DNA of 64,000 nt from NCBI GenBank assembly GCA_947652605.1, contig OX393577.1, positions 2,666,868 to 2,730,867 on the forward strand, read 5' to 3'. Source of the stretch: Elmis aenea. Lineage: Eukaryota; Arthropoda; Insecta; Coleoptera; Elmidae. The notes beneath the pieces are model-generated. The model was not told the origin of the DNA. It did not search any database and was given only the letters and a program-made list of their open reading frames with translations. Below, one piece after another: positions 46,645 to 59,500 of this stretch; within the stretch, counting starts at the first letter, position 1; every line of letters begins with the position of its first letter. The position numbers were made by a program, and so were the translations under genes.

Positions 46645-48115
46645 TTATTTATTTTATTTAGTCATGAGTCCTCTACTGTTGAGTTGTGTTGTGCTGACCT
46701 TTTTCCATGTTTTTCTGTCTTTCCATTTGATGTTTCTATCGGTTGCTGCTTTTTTAACTTCTTCTTGCCAGGTTTTCTCGGTCTACCTCTTTTGTTTTTT
46801 CCCTGTGATCTTGCTTCTTGGGTTTTTCTGGTTAACTTTTCTTCTTTTATCCTATAAATGTGACCCAACCATCCCAGCTGTCTTTCTTGTATTTTTTTTT
46901 CAACTGATCTTTAATTGTTCTCTATATGTTTCATTTCTAATTCTATCTTTTTTGGTTTCTCCTTGTATTTTTCTTAGAAATCCCATTTCTGCTGCATTTA
47001 CTCGGCTACTATTTTTGTTTGTGAGTGTTTACGTTTCACTTCCGTAGAAAAGTGCCGGAGTTACTACCTTTATGACCACTTCCACTGTTGTTCGTTTTGG
47101 GACTTCTCTATTTCCGAAAATCGTTGTTCTTAAACTGTTAAATATTGTTACCACATTTTCTGTCCTTTCGCTTATTTCCTTGTCCATTCCTCCATTTTTC
47201 TCTGTGATCACTTTTAAATATTTAAAGCTTTCTACATGTTCCAACCTAAGCCTATTTAAAGTGATGTTCTGCCCTTTGTTCTCTGTTGTAATGATGATAG
47301 TTTTAGTTTTTTCTGTATTTATTTTCATATTGATTTTTTCCAATTCCTGGTTTAAAGTTTCTAGCTCAGTTATGTTAATTTTTTTTCATTACCCAGTTGC
47401 CTGTGTGAAACGGTTTAATTTTTTGTTTTACTTCTTTAATTACCCCATCTATAAGTACTGAGAATAATAATGGGCTGAGCACGCATCCTTGTTTTAAGCC
47501 CTCTTTTGTTTCAAACTGCCGATTCTTCATTTTGTGTTCTTATAATATTTACCGTTTTCCTCCATCGCTTTTATTATGTCGATTGTTTCTTTTTCTTTTT
47601 CATTTCTTTTTAGGCCCCTCCATACGTCTTTTCTTCTGATTTTGTTGAATGCTTTTCGAAGTCTATAAAACATAAATTTATTTCCTTGTTTTTTGTTAAG
47701 CTCTTTTCTATTGTTTGTCTTAATATGAAGACTGTGTCTTGTGTACTCCTTCCTCTACTGAAACCGTATTGCGATTCTTTTAGTGTGTTTTCTATTTTTT
47801 TTTTTAAATCTGCCTTCCATTACTCTTGCCAGTATTTTACTTGGTACACTCATTAATGTTATTCCTCTTTAGTTAGAACAATACATTTTGTCCCCTTTCT
47901 TGTGTAATGGTAGGATTAATCCAATGTTCCAATCCCTTGGTACTTTTCTTGATTTTATTACTTCGTTCAATAGAGCCCTTAGTGCTTCTCTCCCTAATTT
48001 TTCCATGTATTTAATCATTTCCGGTGTAATACCATCTTCACCTCCGGCTTTTCCTCTCTTTAATTTTGCTATTGATTTTTCTAATTCTTCAATTCGTTGA
48101 TTATGGAGAGTTATA
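46645..48115 (-). mobile_element. LINE, longest copy in the window, RT active site deleted
   Basis: From the 5' side (48100 down): RIEELEKSIAKLKRGKAGGE and DGITPEMIKYM, then DWNIGLILPLHKKGDKMYCS, stop, RGITLMSVPSKIL, then SQYGFSRGRSTQDTVF. Next comes LKQGCVLSPLLFSVLIDG, which jumps directly to KINMKINTEKTKTII, so the FADD/YADD block is missing. Then GGMDKEISERTENV, VVTPALFYGSET, MGHIYRIKEEKL and NKRGRPRK. Several stops and a further scrambled stretch at about 47600. 5'-truncated; dead. Confidence 0.92.
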
Positions 48116-48129
48116 ATTTTCTATAGGTT

Positions 48130-48469
48130 TAGGCGCTGACATGCAATCAATCAAGCCTGCAACAGTTTGATCCGCGAATGGCTAAACCGCGCTCTCATAT
48201 GCAAAACTAAATCAGGAGTCATAAGCAACCGAATTGTTTGGTTTCAACATGGATTTCTACGAGTCAGCTATGCTGTGTGCTCTTGAGATGATAAGGAGGA
48301 CGAAATTCAAACCCATACGACACATAACAGTTGAACGAAGTCGCGCAATCGTTCAGTTTGTGTCTTGTCTAAATTTACAGTTGCATGTGAGCACGTTGTC
48401 ATATAAACCAACAGTAATGACTCCTGCAACCAAACTGTTGCTCAACCGATAATTTCATGTCGGCGCCTA
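48130..48469. mobile_element. 340-bp MITE next to the LINE
   Basis: TAGGCGCTGACATG on the left and CATGTCGGCGCCTA on the right are inverted with one mismatch. Subterminal CTGCAACAGTTTGATCC and CCAAACTGTTGCTC are also mirrored. The 72-codon ORF inside has no known family. I see no clear target duplication. It begins 15 bases from the LINE's 5' limit and may have cut it. Confidence 0.75.
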
Positions 48470-48471
48470 GC

Positions 48472-49604
48472 CTTATTGTAAGGATCGTTAATTTCCGTTG
48501 AGCAGTCTTTTTGGATAAAATTAAATCCAGTTTTTTAGTACACTGCTAGAAATATAATATAAAATACATCAGTTGGTAGTAATTAATACTTCTCTGTAGC
48601 CCTTACATGGTTATTAAATGTAACAACGTAAAAAACTGGTATTCTAGATATTTAAACTGGATCTAACGATAATTTCAACTTCCTCTTTAGTGCGTTTTAA
48701 CATTGTATGGTTTTTTAAACGCTTGTCCTCCTTTGATGGCATGACTCACTGAATACATTTGTCCCAACTGTAGTTGTTTGTACGTGTAACGATCGAAAAA
48801 TTACGAATAAATTATTATATTAAAGTAGTTCTAATGTAAGTGTTGCAAAATTGTCTATTTGGTAGATTATACGAAATGGAACGCACTAAATATTTTGACT
48901 AATCAGAAAACTCTGTCCAGAATGTAAGAGTAGCTACAAGAAGTTAAGAAATGTATGTATGTCAGTTTTTAAGTAATAGTGCGGTTAACCGGGTAATAAA
49001 AACACGGTTGGGATAGACTCGGGCTGATTAAATTAATTTCACCGCCAGAAGGTAGATACGTTTGGTCAGTGCGACTTTTGTCGATAATTTCGTGTCGCGA
49101 GCCGATTTCAAATTTAATAATTCGACTATAGTTTGTCTACACTTTGGCGTTATCTAAACGTCTAGCGTTTGTTTAACAATATTTTCCTAGACGTGCCGTT
49201 GTTTTTACAATCGAGATCGAATTAAATGATATTCGTGTCTGTTGCCATTTCTTGGTACTGCAGACGTATTTATTTTCTCATTATGACAATGGCTGTACGT
49301 GTGGCATTGAAAGTATAATAATAAGTTTCATACAATTAATTTTTTGTCCTTTGCTTTCCTTGTATTGTTATGACAGTGTCAAGGTAAAGTTAAATATCTC
49401 CAATTGCAGGCAGGTTTTTTACACATTGTGATCGTGTTACTAAAATTATATAGTACTTTTTACGTAATGTTTTTGCAATGAATTATTAATTTTTATTTTA
49501 AATGATTTTAGTAGGTATGCCTTAACTAATTTTTGCATTAATCGAATGTTTAGGGCCTATATAAAACGTTTTTACCGATAGAGTTATATTTTATGTGTCC
49601 CTTC
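48472..49604. other. no gene; weak promoter-like patch at 49020-49240
   Basis: GGTCAGTGCGACTTTTGTCG, GTGTCGCGAGCCGATT and CTAGACGTGCCG raise CpG locally and GTCAGT could be an initiator. Otherwise AT-rich sequence. Confidence 0.25.
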
Positions 49605-49735
49605 ATATACAGGGTGTCACAGTTATGTGTGTATATTAGCCAAAAAGCCGTTAAAATCGTAGGTATTATGTGTTCGTAGAAAAAGTAAGCCGCATAACAC
49701 GAGTTGTAAAGAAATTACGCACTCGTGGAAATACG
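49605..49735. mobile_element. single inverted copy of the array-D unit ending in a transposon-like terminus
   Basis: TATACAGGGTGTCACAGTTA is followed by TATTAGCCAAAAAGCCGTTA, TCGTAGGTATTATGTG, AAAAGTAAGC, ACACGAGTTGTAAAG and TTACGCAC, the reverse complement of the 154-bp unit at 41.6 kb. It ties array D to a dispersed element with an ACAGGGTGT end. Confidence 0.75.
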
Positions 49736-51128
49736 AACTCTCCGTGCGCAATTTTTTTACTCGTGTACAACATGCTTCTTATCTCTTTGTACTGATGATG
49801 CTGATCGGAGAAGCTATGAAACGGTGTAGGAATCGGAATGGAAAAAATTCCAAAGGTCAATGATTTTTGAATTATTATAAGCAGGACAATATTGCATTGG
49901 CAAAAATATAAGTTACGATGGGGATCGTTAAATTTCTGTTTTTAATTAGCCCCAAAGAATTAATTGATTATATAATGGAAGTATTTGTTATAAAAACAAA
50001 ATCTAGTCACGTAATTTCATGGGTTGACGTTTTTCTCACCATTCTCTTAAAAATTTTATGTGTGAAACGAATCAACAGAATAACTAACTCCTCATCTGTT
50101 GTTGGCATGTTTGAGTAACAGGATGTTTGGAATAGTGTCACACTAAAAAATTAAACACACAACAATGTTGTCGTAAATGAGTCCGGGGTGTTTACTTGTT
50201 TTTAACAAACCTTATCAGATGATTACGAATTTATAAGGTTATTTAGCTCGTATGAGCAGACCTAAAGTGGGTCAGTGCCTATCCACGCTGTCTAGCAACA
50301 TTGCAAATCGATCGCAAATGGGTTTGTTTTAAGTTTAGTTCTCACTGCTTGTTCTATATAGTGGCCGGTTTCTCTTCGCCTGATGTAGAGACAGTATCGT
50401 TTTGGGCAAACCTTAAATTTCCTGTTGTTAACAGTCTTCCTACTTACTAATCACTGCTGTATTTAGCAATAGTGGGACTTGGGATTATATTGTCGTTATT
50501 ACACTCATTGTTCTTCGATATTCTCTGGAGAAAGCTCTCAATTACGTTATTTAATGAATACGAATGCATATTTCAGGCCCGGCAGCATGGTTATACACCA
50601 CCAAGATTGTAACGAAGTGAATAACAGTATCGTACTATATCCACAAGTGTTAATAACTATTTAGTTCTTTATTTAAATTTAATATAGTGTGTGTTATCAC
50701 AGATAACTTTTATATACAACGTACTTACTATTTCAAGGATATAATATGTATTTAGTTCAGGTAAGATATATTAAAAAAAACATTTGTGTGTAGATATGTT
50801 TAAGTAAGGTACCGATCGAGTATTGGGTAAATGCGGGTGTTGGAATGTCAGAGTGCCAATGTTTAAGAAAACTATTTTAATTCTGTGGGTATTAATTACA
50901 TTGGGAAAATACGAATTGTAGTAGCTTGTTGCATAATTATGCACGTGCATGTTACAACATTTATTATGTTCAACTAGTTTACATGTAATAAAGTTTTACA
51001 CGAACTGCTGTAAGAACATTATGCGGCAATGCATTAGCTATACTGGGTGGTTCAGTTTGTCAATCGCAGGATATTCTCTATGATATGAAGTTACAATGCT
51101 TATTCTTCGATGAAATATATTACTTAAA
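49736..51128. other. no recognised feature
   Basis: AT-rich. CTATATAGTGGCCGG at about 50355 could be a TATA box but nothing else supports it. CTGGGTGGTTCAGTTTG at 51044 resembles a decayed ACAGGGTG-type end. Confidence 0.35.
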
Positions 51129-51130
51129 TA

Positions 51131-51886
51131 TACAGTGTGTCCAAAAGGTATGGAATATGCTATATATCTCAGTAAATATGCACTTTAGGGAAAAATGTTT
51201 TGAATAAAAGTTGTTAGGTACTTAGTTTTCCACCATAAGACAAAATGTAAATACTTTTTTTTTTCGAATAACAAAAGCGCAATGAAAAACAACCCCTATA
51301 TTATACTCATTTGATAGAGATTTTTTTTTCTCTTTTCAATGATGGGGTCACCTTAAAAATAAAGTTTATGCTAAGAGGCCGGAGAATATCGAAAATTTAA
51401 AAGATCGTATTAGAGAAGAGATGAGGTCTATTACACCTGAAATGGTTGGGAATGTTATTAACGGCTTTAAAAACCGTGTTTATCATTGCCAAGCTGTAAA
51501 TGGTTCACAGTTTGAACAATTATTGTAGATTTCGTCAAAAAATTTCAGTTCTCATGTTTTTGTTAGAAATAAATACTAAACAATTAAAATAATTTGAGAG
51601 TATTTTTTGCGTTTTTCTCAAAAGTTGCTTAAGTATGGGTACTAAAGTTTGCATCATTGAAAAGAGAAAAAAATTCTCTATCAAATGAGTATAATATAGG
51701 GGTAGCTTGTCATTAAAAAAAAAATCTATTGTTTTTCATTGCGCTTTTGTTATTTGAATAAATAGAATTTAAATATTGTCTTATGGTGGAAAACTAAGTA
51801 CCAAACTTTTAATCAAATTTTTTTTCCCTAAAGTGGATATTTACTGAGATATATAGCATATTTCATACCTTTTGGACATACTGTGT
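51131..51886 (+). mobile_element. mariner deletion derivative with 235-bp inverted ends
   Basis: CAGTGTGTCCAAAAGGTATG on the left and CATACCTTTTGGACATACTG on the right start long mirrored arms (ATATCTCAGTAAATAT, CTTTAGGG, TTTTCCACCATAAGACAA, CGCAATGAAAAACAA, TCATTTGATAGAGA). Between the arms lies a transposase 3' end. TA precedes the left end; TG then TA follow the right end. About 755 bp against about 1.3 kb for a full mariner. Confidence 0.92.
51364..51528 (+). pseudogene. mariner transposase C-terminus, 54 codons
   Basis: An open frame from within the element to TAG: VYAKRPENIENLKDRIREEM, then ITPEMVGNVINGFKNRVYHC and NGSQFEQLL. This is the C-terminal block of mariner-family transposases (RPxxIxxLKxxIRxE, PxMxxNVxxxFxxRxxxC, GxxFE). 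The catalytic domain is deleted. Confidence 0.9.
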
Positions 51887-54800
51887 ATAAGATAATTAAA
51901 AAAAACAGATTTTCAAAATTGTTTATTATTTTTCAGAAAATCTTTGCATTTGGCAAGACAAAAAAACAATCAAATCTTGACGAGAAAAAGCTGCATACAA
52001 TGGTGTAAAAATATGTATATTTAATTTTTTCCATCTGCCATTAGTATGGTAAATTTCTTATCTTTACAGTAATCTACATATTTAAGTTGAATTAGTGATG
52101 CATTATTCGAGCAAAATGTCAAAATAGATGAGCTATCAGCTTGCCATGAAGAAATATTGTGCCTAAATGCGAGTGTAGCAATAATTGTTTTTTTTTTTAA
52201 ATGTAAATGAAGTAACTGATTATAATCAACTTTCAAACGAAAAAAATCGCGTATTCACTCTTACTTATGCAAAGAGGTAGCTTTTATGCCCGACTAATAC
52301 TCAGAAAAAACATTAAGTAAGTAATAAAATGTGACAGGAGACATAACATTTAATATCTGATTTTGACTTTCCACTATACCAGTGCCAATTAAACGAAATG
52401 TTGAATAATGCCTTTATAATGTACCTACATTACAATTTGTAACACATTTTTAAGTCGTTTTATGCAGTTTGTTTTCGCTATTTAACATTATGTAAGGTAT
52501 GATAGGATTATTGTTAAAAACAAATTAGATATTCTAGTTGGTATTATCTCTTTTATGGAGTTTTAGGAGAGCAATGTGTAGATTTACGTTTAATCACAGA
52601 ATTGAGACCGATTATACAGACTGAAACATATAAACAACTTTGTACTTGCAAGGTTTAGCAAATAAATATTTAAGTGTTGACCAAACGTTTTATTTGCCGA
52701 AGACTTCGAAACTAATGAATACCAAAATTTATCTAGTCAATCACAAACAAGTAGAGAATTGTCATCGACTGTTGACATATGTTAAACAATACTTTAACAA
52801 GAACAGCACATTGTGCGTTAACATTTCACTATTGTGAGGTACTAAATAGACATTGACAACTGTTTAAAAATGTACAGATGTCCTTTGTGTTCAAATCGTC
52901 CAATGGCTCAGTATAGTTGACTTAAGAAAAATTGAACAAATAACTTAAAATTAACTGGACGCTTTTGTTTTATAAAGAGTTGCAAGCGACTGCTTACTCT
53001 AAAGTTATTTAAAAATCTTTAGTCTTTAGTTATTTTAAATGAATTATTGCAAACATTTTGGCGTACTTGTTTTTACCTTTTTACTTCAATGACTGTTATT
53101 TATTGGCTTTTAACACTTTTAGGTTATCTTTTATGCATGGGTTCGGTCAGTGATCTATTAGTAATTACCCGAACTTAAGGAGGAGTCCGGATATTTTCCA
53201 ATAGCTTGTTTAAGTCTTGACTTGAAATACATATCTGTTTTAGTACTATTAGCAACAAAAATATTCGCTTATTAGTTTGCTCAAAATTTTATCGTTCGCG
53301 AAATACATCCAATTATGTCATAAGTGAAGAAGTTTAACAACTCTGATTTCTAGCAGCTCAGTATAAATCTTGTTGCTCTTCGTTTTATTATGCATGCTAT
53401 TAAAGATTACACGATCGCTATAAATCCATAAATTGGTGGAAAACTTGCAGTTACATGACATGATATAATTGAGTTATATAATTATTTGCCATGGGAACGG
53501 TATAAGTTAAATAAATATTACGGTGTTTTTTGTCAAGTTCGCTTACAGACTAACGCAAAGCATTAACTTCATGTCCGTCCGTTCTAATTTGGTACGTTAA
53601 CTTAGAGCAGGGTTAAAATTAGACAACGCAACAAACATGACACGAATTGCACTAGTCTAATTGATAGTTACTGCGTAATTTTTATTTTAAAATTGTTTAT
53701 ATGACAGTAGCTAAAATAGAACGTCCATGGGTAGCATCGGTTCTTTGCTTGAAATTACTTACAGTTATTACTTTAATGCTTTTCCGTACAGATAATCACC
53801 AAGAAGCGGGTGTATTCTTGGCTTGATAGGAGTTGAGGCCCCGGTTTAAACTTGGGTAGCTACAAGGGCACGTTAATTATTTGGCCATACCAAGCTATCA
53901 TGGTGTTAACATATCTTTAAATGGTTACTCACTTCTGTACCTTGGAAAACGTTTAAGCGTACAAGGATATTTTAAATTTCTAGCCTGTGATTATAAGTCG
54001 TGACATGTCGGTAAAGTTTATGGCAGTCAATTATTTTTTACAGTAATGCTTTTACATTTAAAATAATTTTGTTTAAATGTTTTACGTTTTCAGTAAACTG
54101 TTAGGTATTATATCAGGAATTTATTAATTAGATCCAGGTACATAGACGTATAAATTTCTCTGATCGTCTGCATGTCTATAGATTTAAATTACAGCATCAC
54201 GTATGATTGTTTTAATAGAAAGTCGATTCAATGATATAAGTATAAGTTATTTAGAGATCAATAACCGCATGAAAAAAATTACATGGGCCTGTGCGATATA
54301 GGAAGGAATATTATGAATTTCTAAACATGCGTGTGAAAAATCATGTTTAAATTGACATCAATTTTAGGCTGAAATCTGCAAAATTGTTTTTGTGTTCATA
54401 TGATTTTGAAAACAACTTATGTAAAAAAACATTATTTGCTTTTGTTTAGTAGATGATATAGGTTATGTGAGCACCTCACCTTGTGTTTGAATGACCCAAA
54501 AACCTTTTCGTCTGTTTAGAACGCTGAAAAAATCTATAACTCTCTTGAGGTAATTCTTTGTGCGTTTTTATTTTAAACCTTTAAAAGTTGTTGTTTGCTT
54601 GCTAATCTTCATTTGCCTACAAAGTAAAGTTCATTATACTTACGTTAATATATTGATGGTACCAATAACCAAGACATTAAAACACGTAGTAGCTGCGTGT
54701 ACACGACACGATTTTCATGTCAATGATACTTGGTTCTTTGAAAACATTGAATTAATTCACGCTCATATTTGTTATTCATACTTGCCGTAAGTGTATACGT

Positions 54801-56501
54801 GGTCATGTAAGGAAATTAAATTACATCAATCGCTAGCGGTGTTAATGTTGAGTTTTCTTGGCTGCGTTTTAAATATTGCGAATTTGTTTTGTTTGAAGGT
54901 GGATGTCGATTTTTAAAAATAACTTAAGTAATTGGAACAGTTCATATATCTTTCAGCTAAAGGCGAATTAATAACAATCTTTAATTACACAAACTTTGTT
55001 GATCAGCGTTTGGTGGTCAAAGTTTTAAATACATAATAACATTAACAACCTATATATCTATATGATGAAATATAAACTTACCTCTACTCTTAGATTATTG
55101 TATAGAAAAAAATTGTTTGCTTTAAAATTGTTCAATATCAGTTTTAATCATAGCAACCCTCTAAAACATATGAAATGTTCATAGCCACCAGTTTTTATTT
55201 AGTCAGCAATATAACCCAATTCCCTGAAAATACAGCTCATGTGAATATTTATGTTCAGTCTGTTTGACTGTACTATTTGTTTAAATACAGGATTTCCTAT
55301 TTTGCCTGATATTTTAATGTGAAATGGAATAACCTTAGTAGAGTTCAGTTTTAAAGTTATTTCTCCTCATGTGAAAATAATGTGATATAATCCTTTTGTA
55401 ATGTGAAAGTCCTGTATTTTGTTGTTCCAATTAGTACGCTGTGATAGCAAAATGTATAGCTGATCTCAAATGTTTTTTTAAATTGCGATTAATTAAAACT
55501 GCACCGGAAGTAATAAAAAAAGGATAGTTTTGGAATGTTGTCTTTAACGGTCAGGAGTTTTTTTTTTGTAATAGTTTGTATGGTAAAACGTTATGTAAGT
55601 TGCAGAGTTCAGAATATTATGCTTTATGTACAGAATACAGAATTCCTTACCCCTATATGAGACAAGAAATACCTGACCATAGACTAGAGAAAAAATTAAA
55701 AGATATATTTTGGAATAGTATCAGTTTTCTTAAATTATTTCAAAAATAATTTACGTTATACAAAATTTAGAAAAAAAAATATTTTGAACGTACTTCAGAT
55801 TTGCACGTTTATTTTTATTTAATAGAATCTGTAACTTGTAACCTTCCATTGGTAAGATATTGAATTGGAATAACCCTATATAGTAAAATATTTATACGTT
55901 CTTTAAATGGAAGTATGTGGTTTAAGTATTTTTCTTAGCAAGGTTATATTAGTTTATTTATTTATCGAGCAAGGTGTATTTTGTTCTACTCGTTTTACTT
56001 GGCATTGGGAAAATTGAGGTTGGTTATCTTAAGGTTTCTTGTTATGACTTGTGTAAGCTACAATAAAGCCATGTGTATAATTGCTACTTTTTGGATGTGC
56101 ACTTCAAAGATTTCTTAAGTGTTTGTAGAAGAAAATTTTAATAATCTTAGACGATTCCATATTAGAGTGGTATATTTACCGGATCACAATATTACATATT
56201 TTTACTTGAATTGTTTTAAAATTGGACGATAGCCTATTTTGAAAAAAAATTCTATGCAAAAGTCATTCTAAGCAATGTTGCTTAATACCACAAACAACTT
56301 TTTATTAGCGTAGATGAGTGTTATTACCTAAAATAGTTAATATTTTTTAACTAAACGTTGTAGCAAAGTAGGCATTAAATACAAACACAGTTTACTTTAG
56401 TTAGCAAAATTCTAAAATACACTCAACAAGTGAAAAGCATTATAAATTAAGTATGATAAATAAACATTATGTTGTATTAACCAAAATCAATTATGTTTCA
56501 G
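51887..56501. other. no recognised feature; immediate upstream of the long ORF
   Basis: AT-rich, and the few ORFs of 60-76 codons lack family character. Its 3' boundary is a splice acceptor (TTATGTTTCAG at 56491-56501), so at least the last part is an intron of the following gene. No upstream coding exon was identified. Confidence 0.5.
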
Positions 56502-59500
56502 ACTGTGAGCAGTCGACCAAGACCTTGGTCTTCGTACACAAATATAAGTACTACACGTAGCCAAAATATAATCAGAATGAACAGCACAGAAGAGATAAAA
56601 AAATACAGTGACAGCAACAGTCATTACTGTTCTCCGACGCTAAGTCGCAGAACCGCAGCCCAGAGTTACGATTTCCAAGAAAAGTTCCCCAAAAAAGAAA
56701 AGAAATGGAGTTTCGGAAGTATATTCAGAAGACGCAAGAAAAACGATTCCGACAGTAGTAGCGAAGAGGAAGCCCAGAAACGCAGCTTTCTCCAGAAGAA
56801 AAAGAAAAAGAACGACAAACAACGAAAGAGGCCAAACAAAACTGTTGGAACGTTTGATCATATAGTCATACCACCAAAGTCACGGAGTTCGCATTCCTTG
56901 CACAATGGATACAGAAACGGTGAAGAACCCTCTGGTATTTTCTCAGAGCCAACGTTTGGTTTTGCAGAACCGATCGGGCGAGCTTCCCCAAAGTCTCCAG
57001 TTATAAGTGAGCCCAGCGCAACAGTTTTGAGAAACAATTTAAACCAAAACGGCCTCAATCTGTCGCACAATAGTTTAGGATCAACTTCGCTCGATAGTTT
57101 GGGCAAGCGCAGCAGAAGAGACAGAGTTAAGGCGCGGGTCGAAGCTAAAAAGAATAATTTGAAAAACTGCAGTAGCTCAGACGAAGATTCGCAAAGATCA
57201 GTGTCGTCCTCGCGATTAAGGAGCGACGAATATTTAAACAGGCAGCACAGGGACGGTTCTTTGAGCAGAAAATCCAGAACGGCTAGGACTGAAAGGTATT
57301 TTAAGCGATTATCGAAAGACGATGAAGGCAAAGACCCGAAATACGATTTTAAATCGTGCAAATCTGACGTCGAGAATGGGTTCGTTAAAATTTCGCAACG
57401 GACCCAAATGATAAACGACTTAGACACACAGAATATAATATCGCACAGAAAGAGTCCCGTTCTTAGTATGAGTAACAATTCAAAGCTGAGCTACACAAGT
57501 AGTGCACCTTCTTCGAGGTCAAATATATCAGGGTTATCCACTATACCTCCTAGTCATAGTACGAATAGTAAATATAGATTGAATAACGTAAATGGAAATT
57601 TTTCAACGAGTCAGCCCAAGTCGTACCAAAATGGTGGTCATAAATATTCCTATTCAGATGTAAATAATCGCAGTTTATCGTATGACGCAGACATACATCA
57701 GACCATTAGTCCTGAAGACGATCTTAAGATCCTCCATGTACAGTTTCCCTTGGGGATTCCCTATTCCGCGCAACGAAATACACACATCACTCAACATAAC
57801 AGCGAAAGGAAGCACCCTCCACCCCCGCCGCCTCGAGATCCGCGAAGAACCGTGACCATTCAACAGTACGACAACGGAAGACCGATTTCATATTCTTTCG
57901 AAACTGGTTATCTTCAAAATCGCTCGGAAAACGTTCCGTTTGATAAAAACAGAATTTCGCGCACGTTGGTAACCGGGACCGACGTGAATTATTTAAACGG
58001 CGGTAAATCCGATTCGTATCAGTTACAACCCAATCGACGTTCAACGTCACAGGATCATATATATTATGAACCTAAACAGCGCGCTCCGGTAGTGCCTAGA
58101 CCTTCGTCTGTCACACCTGAAGCAACGCGTATGCAAGGCCTGATTAGCAAGAGCTTAGACTGCGATTTTCGTAATGAGTATCGATATCTTGCAGATAAAA
58201 ATCCCAGGAGCCGTAAGCCGATTACGATACAATCTTTTAACAAGGTGGAAAGTAATAACACTCCCAGTACAGAGGCGTCTACTGAACAAAACAACAAAAC
58301 TCAAAAAGCGCTAGATTTTTGGAGACAAAAAGAGGAACAACTTAATTTGTCTAAGTGTAGTAATTATCAAAAACCTTCTACTAAGCCTAGTAGTCCACAG
58401 ATGTTTATCGCGCAGACTCACGTGAAAACAAATATATTTTTACCGAGCGCTCTTAGCGGCAATGATAATTTCCAGCAAGCTTCCACTAAGAGTAAATCAG
58501 ATTTCCAACGAAACTCTAGTCCTTTTAGACCCATTTCCCCTAGCGCCAATGGGCTGCTTGCAAACGCTGCCAGTAACTCATCCAAGTCAGTATCGCCAGA
58601 CGTACACCCTTCAAAAATATCGGCTAGCGAATCTGTAGAAAAAAGGAAAAAAGAATCCGTTAGCAACTCGGTAGATGAAGTCGACTGCGCAGACGAAATC
58701 TACAAGCGAAAATCTTCAAACCTGGAGGAGGCGTTAGACGAGCTAGAAGCCATCTACAACAGCCTTCGTTTGGGAGATGAAGATCTTCTCGAACGCGCAG
58801 AGCGTAGGGAAGCAGCCATACAAAAATCTCAGCTAGGAGGAACCATGAGCGACTCCAGTTTCACTTGTGACTTTAGTCCCAGAAAGAAACGTTTTTCAAA
58901 ACGATCTCTTGAAGCTGATCGTACAAATGACGACATGGCGTTCAGAAAGTTACATAAAGAACGAGCTAACACTATAAGTGATCCACAATCAGTGGTGTCT
59001 AACGTTAGTTATTTATTGGCGTCGCCCGTGCATGGTATTAGCATGGACGAACCAGTTCTAGCGAAAAGCAAGAATAAGGAACCGGATATCACGCTAGATG
59101 ATGTAGTATATAGGAGTGTTAAGTATTCAAATAACATCCTAAAGCTTCCTGATCCTCAACCTCCATTTGGTATCCCACTTGGTCCTGTTACTCCCGCTGC
59201 TAATAGCGATTACCTTCATGCCACACCCGAAGCAAATGAAAATAACTTTTATAAACCAAAGAAAATACCCGACATTGTAAAAGACGATTTGGCTTATCGC
59301 AGCTTACGCAAAGATTTCAACAAGGACCCAGCTTTACCACAGGCCGTGCTAAATCCAGACGACTTTGTAAATAACAACAAACCAGTAGACACTACTAAGC
59401 ACAACATATCTAACCTGAAAAAGAAGCGCGCCGTCCGATCACTGTCTGCCAATATTTTTAATTTAATGCAAAAAGATTCTAAATGCAACGCTTCAAATAG

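Noticed and set aside
46664..47461. Plus-strand ORFs of 127 and 129 codons with hydrophobic stretches, as membrane proteins
   Set aside because: Antisense of the LINE at 46.6-48.1 kb; the minus strand carries the recognisable protein.
48234..48452. 72-codon ORF inside the 340-bp MITE as a transposase remnant
   Set aside because: No transposase motif recognised; the element is too short and the ORF overlaps the inverted ends.
50350..50390. TATA-box promoter (CTATATAGTGGCC)
   Set aside because: A single motif in AT-rich DNA with no downstream exon or donor to support it.
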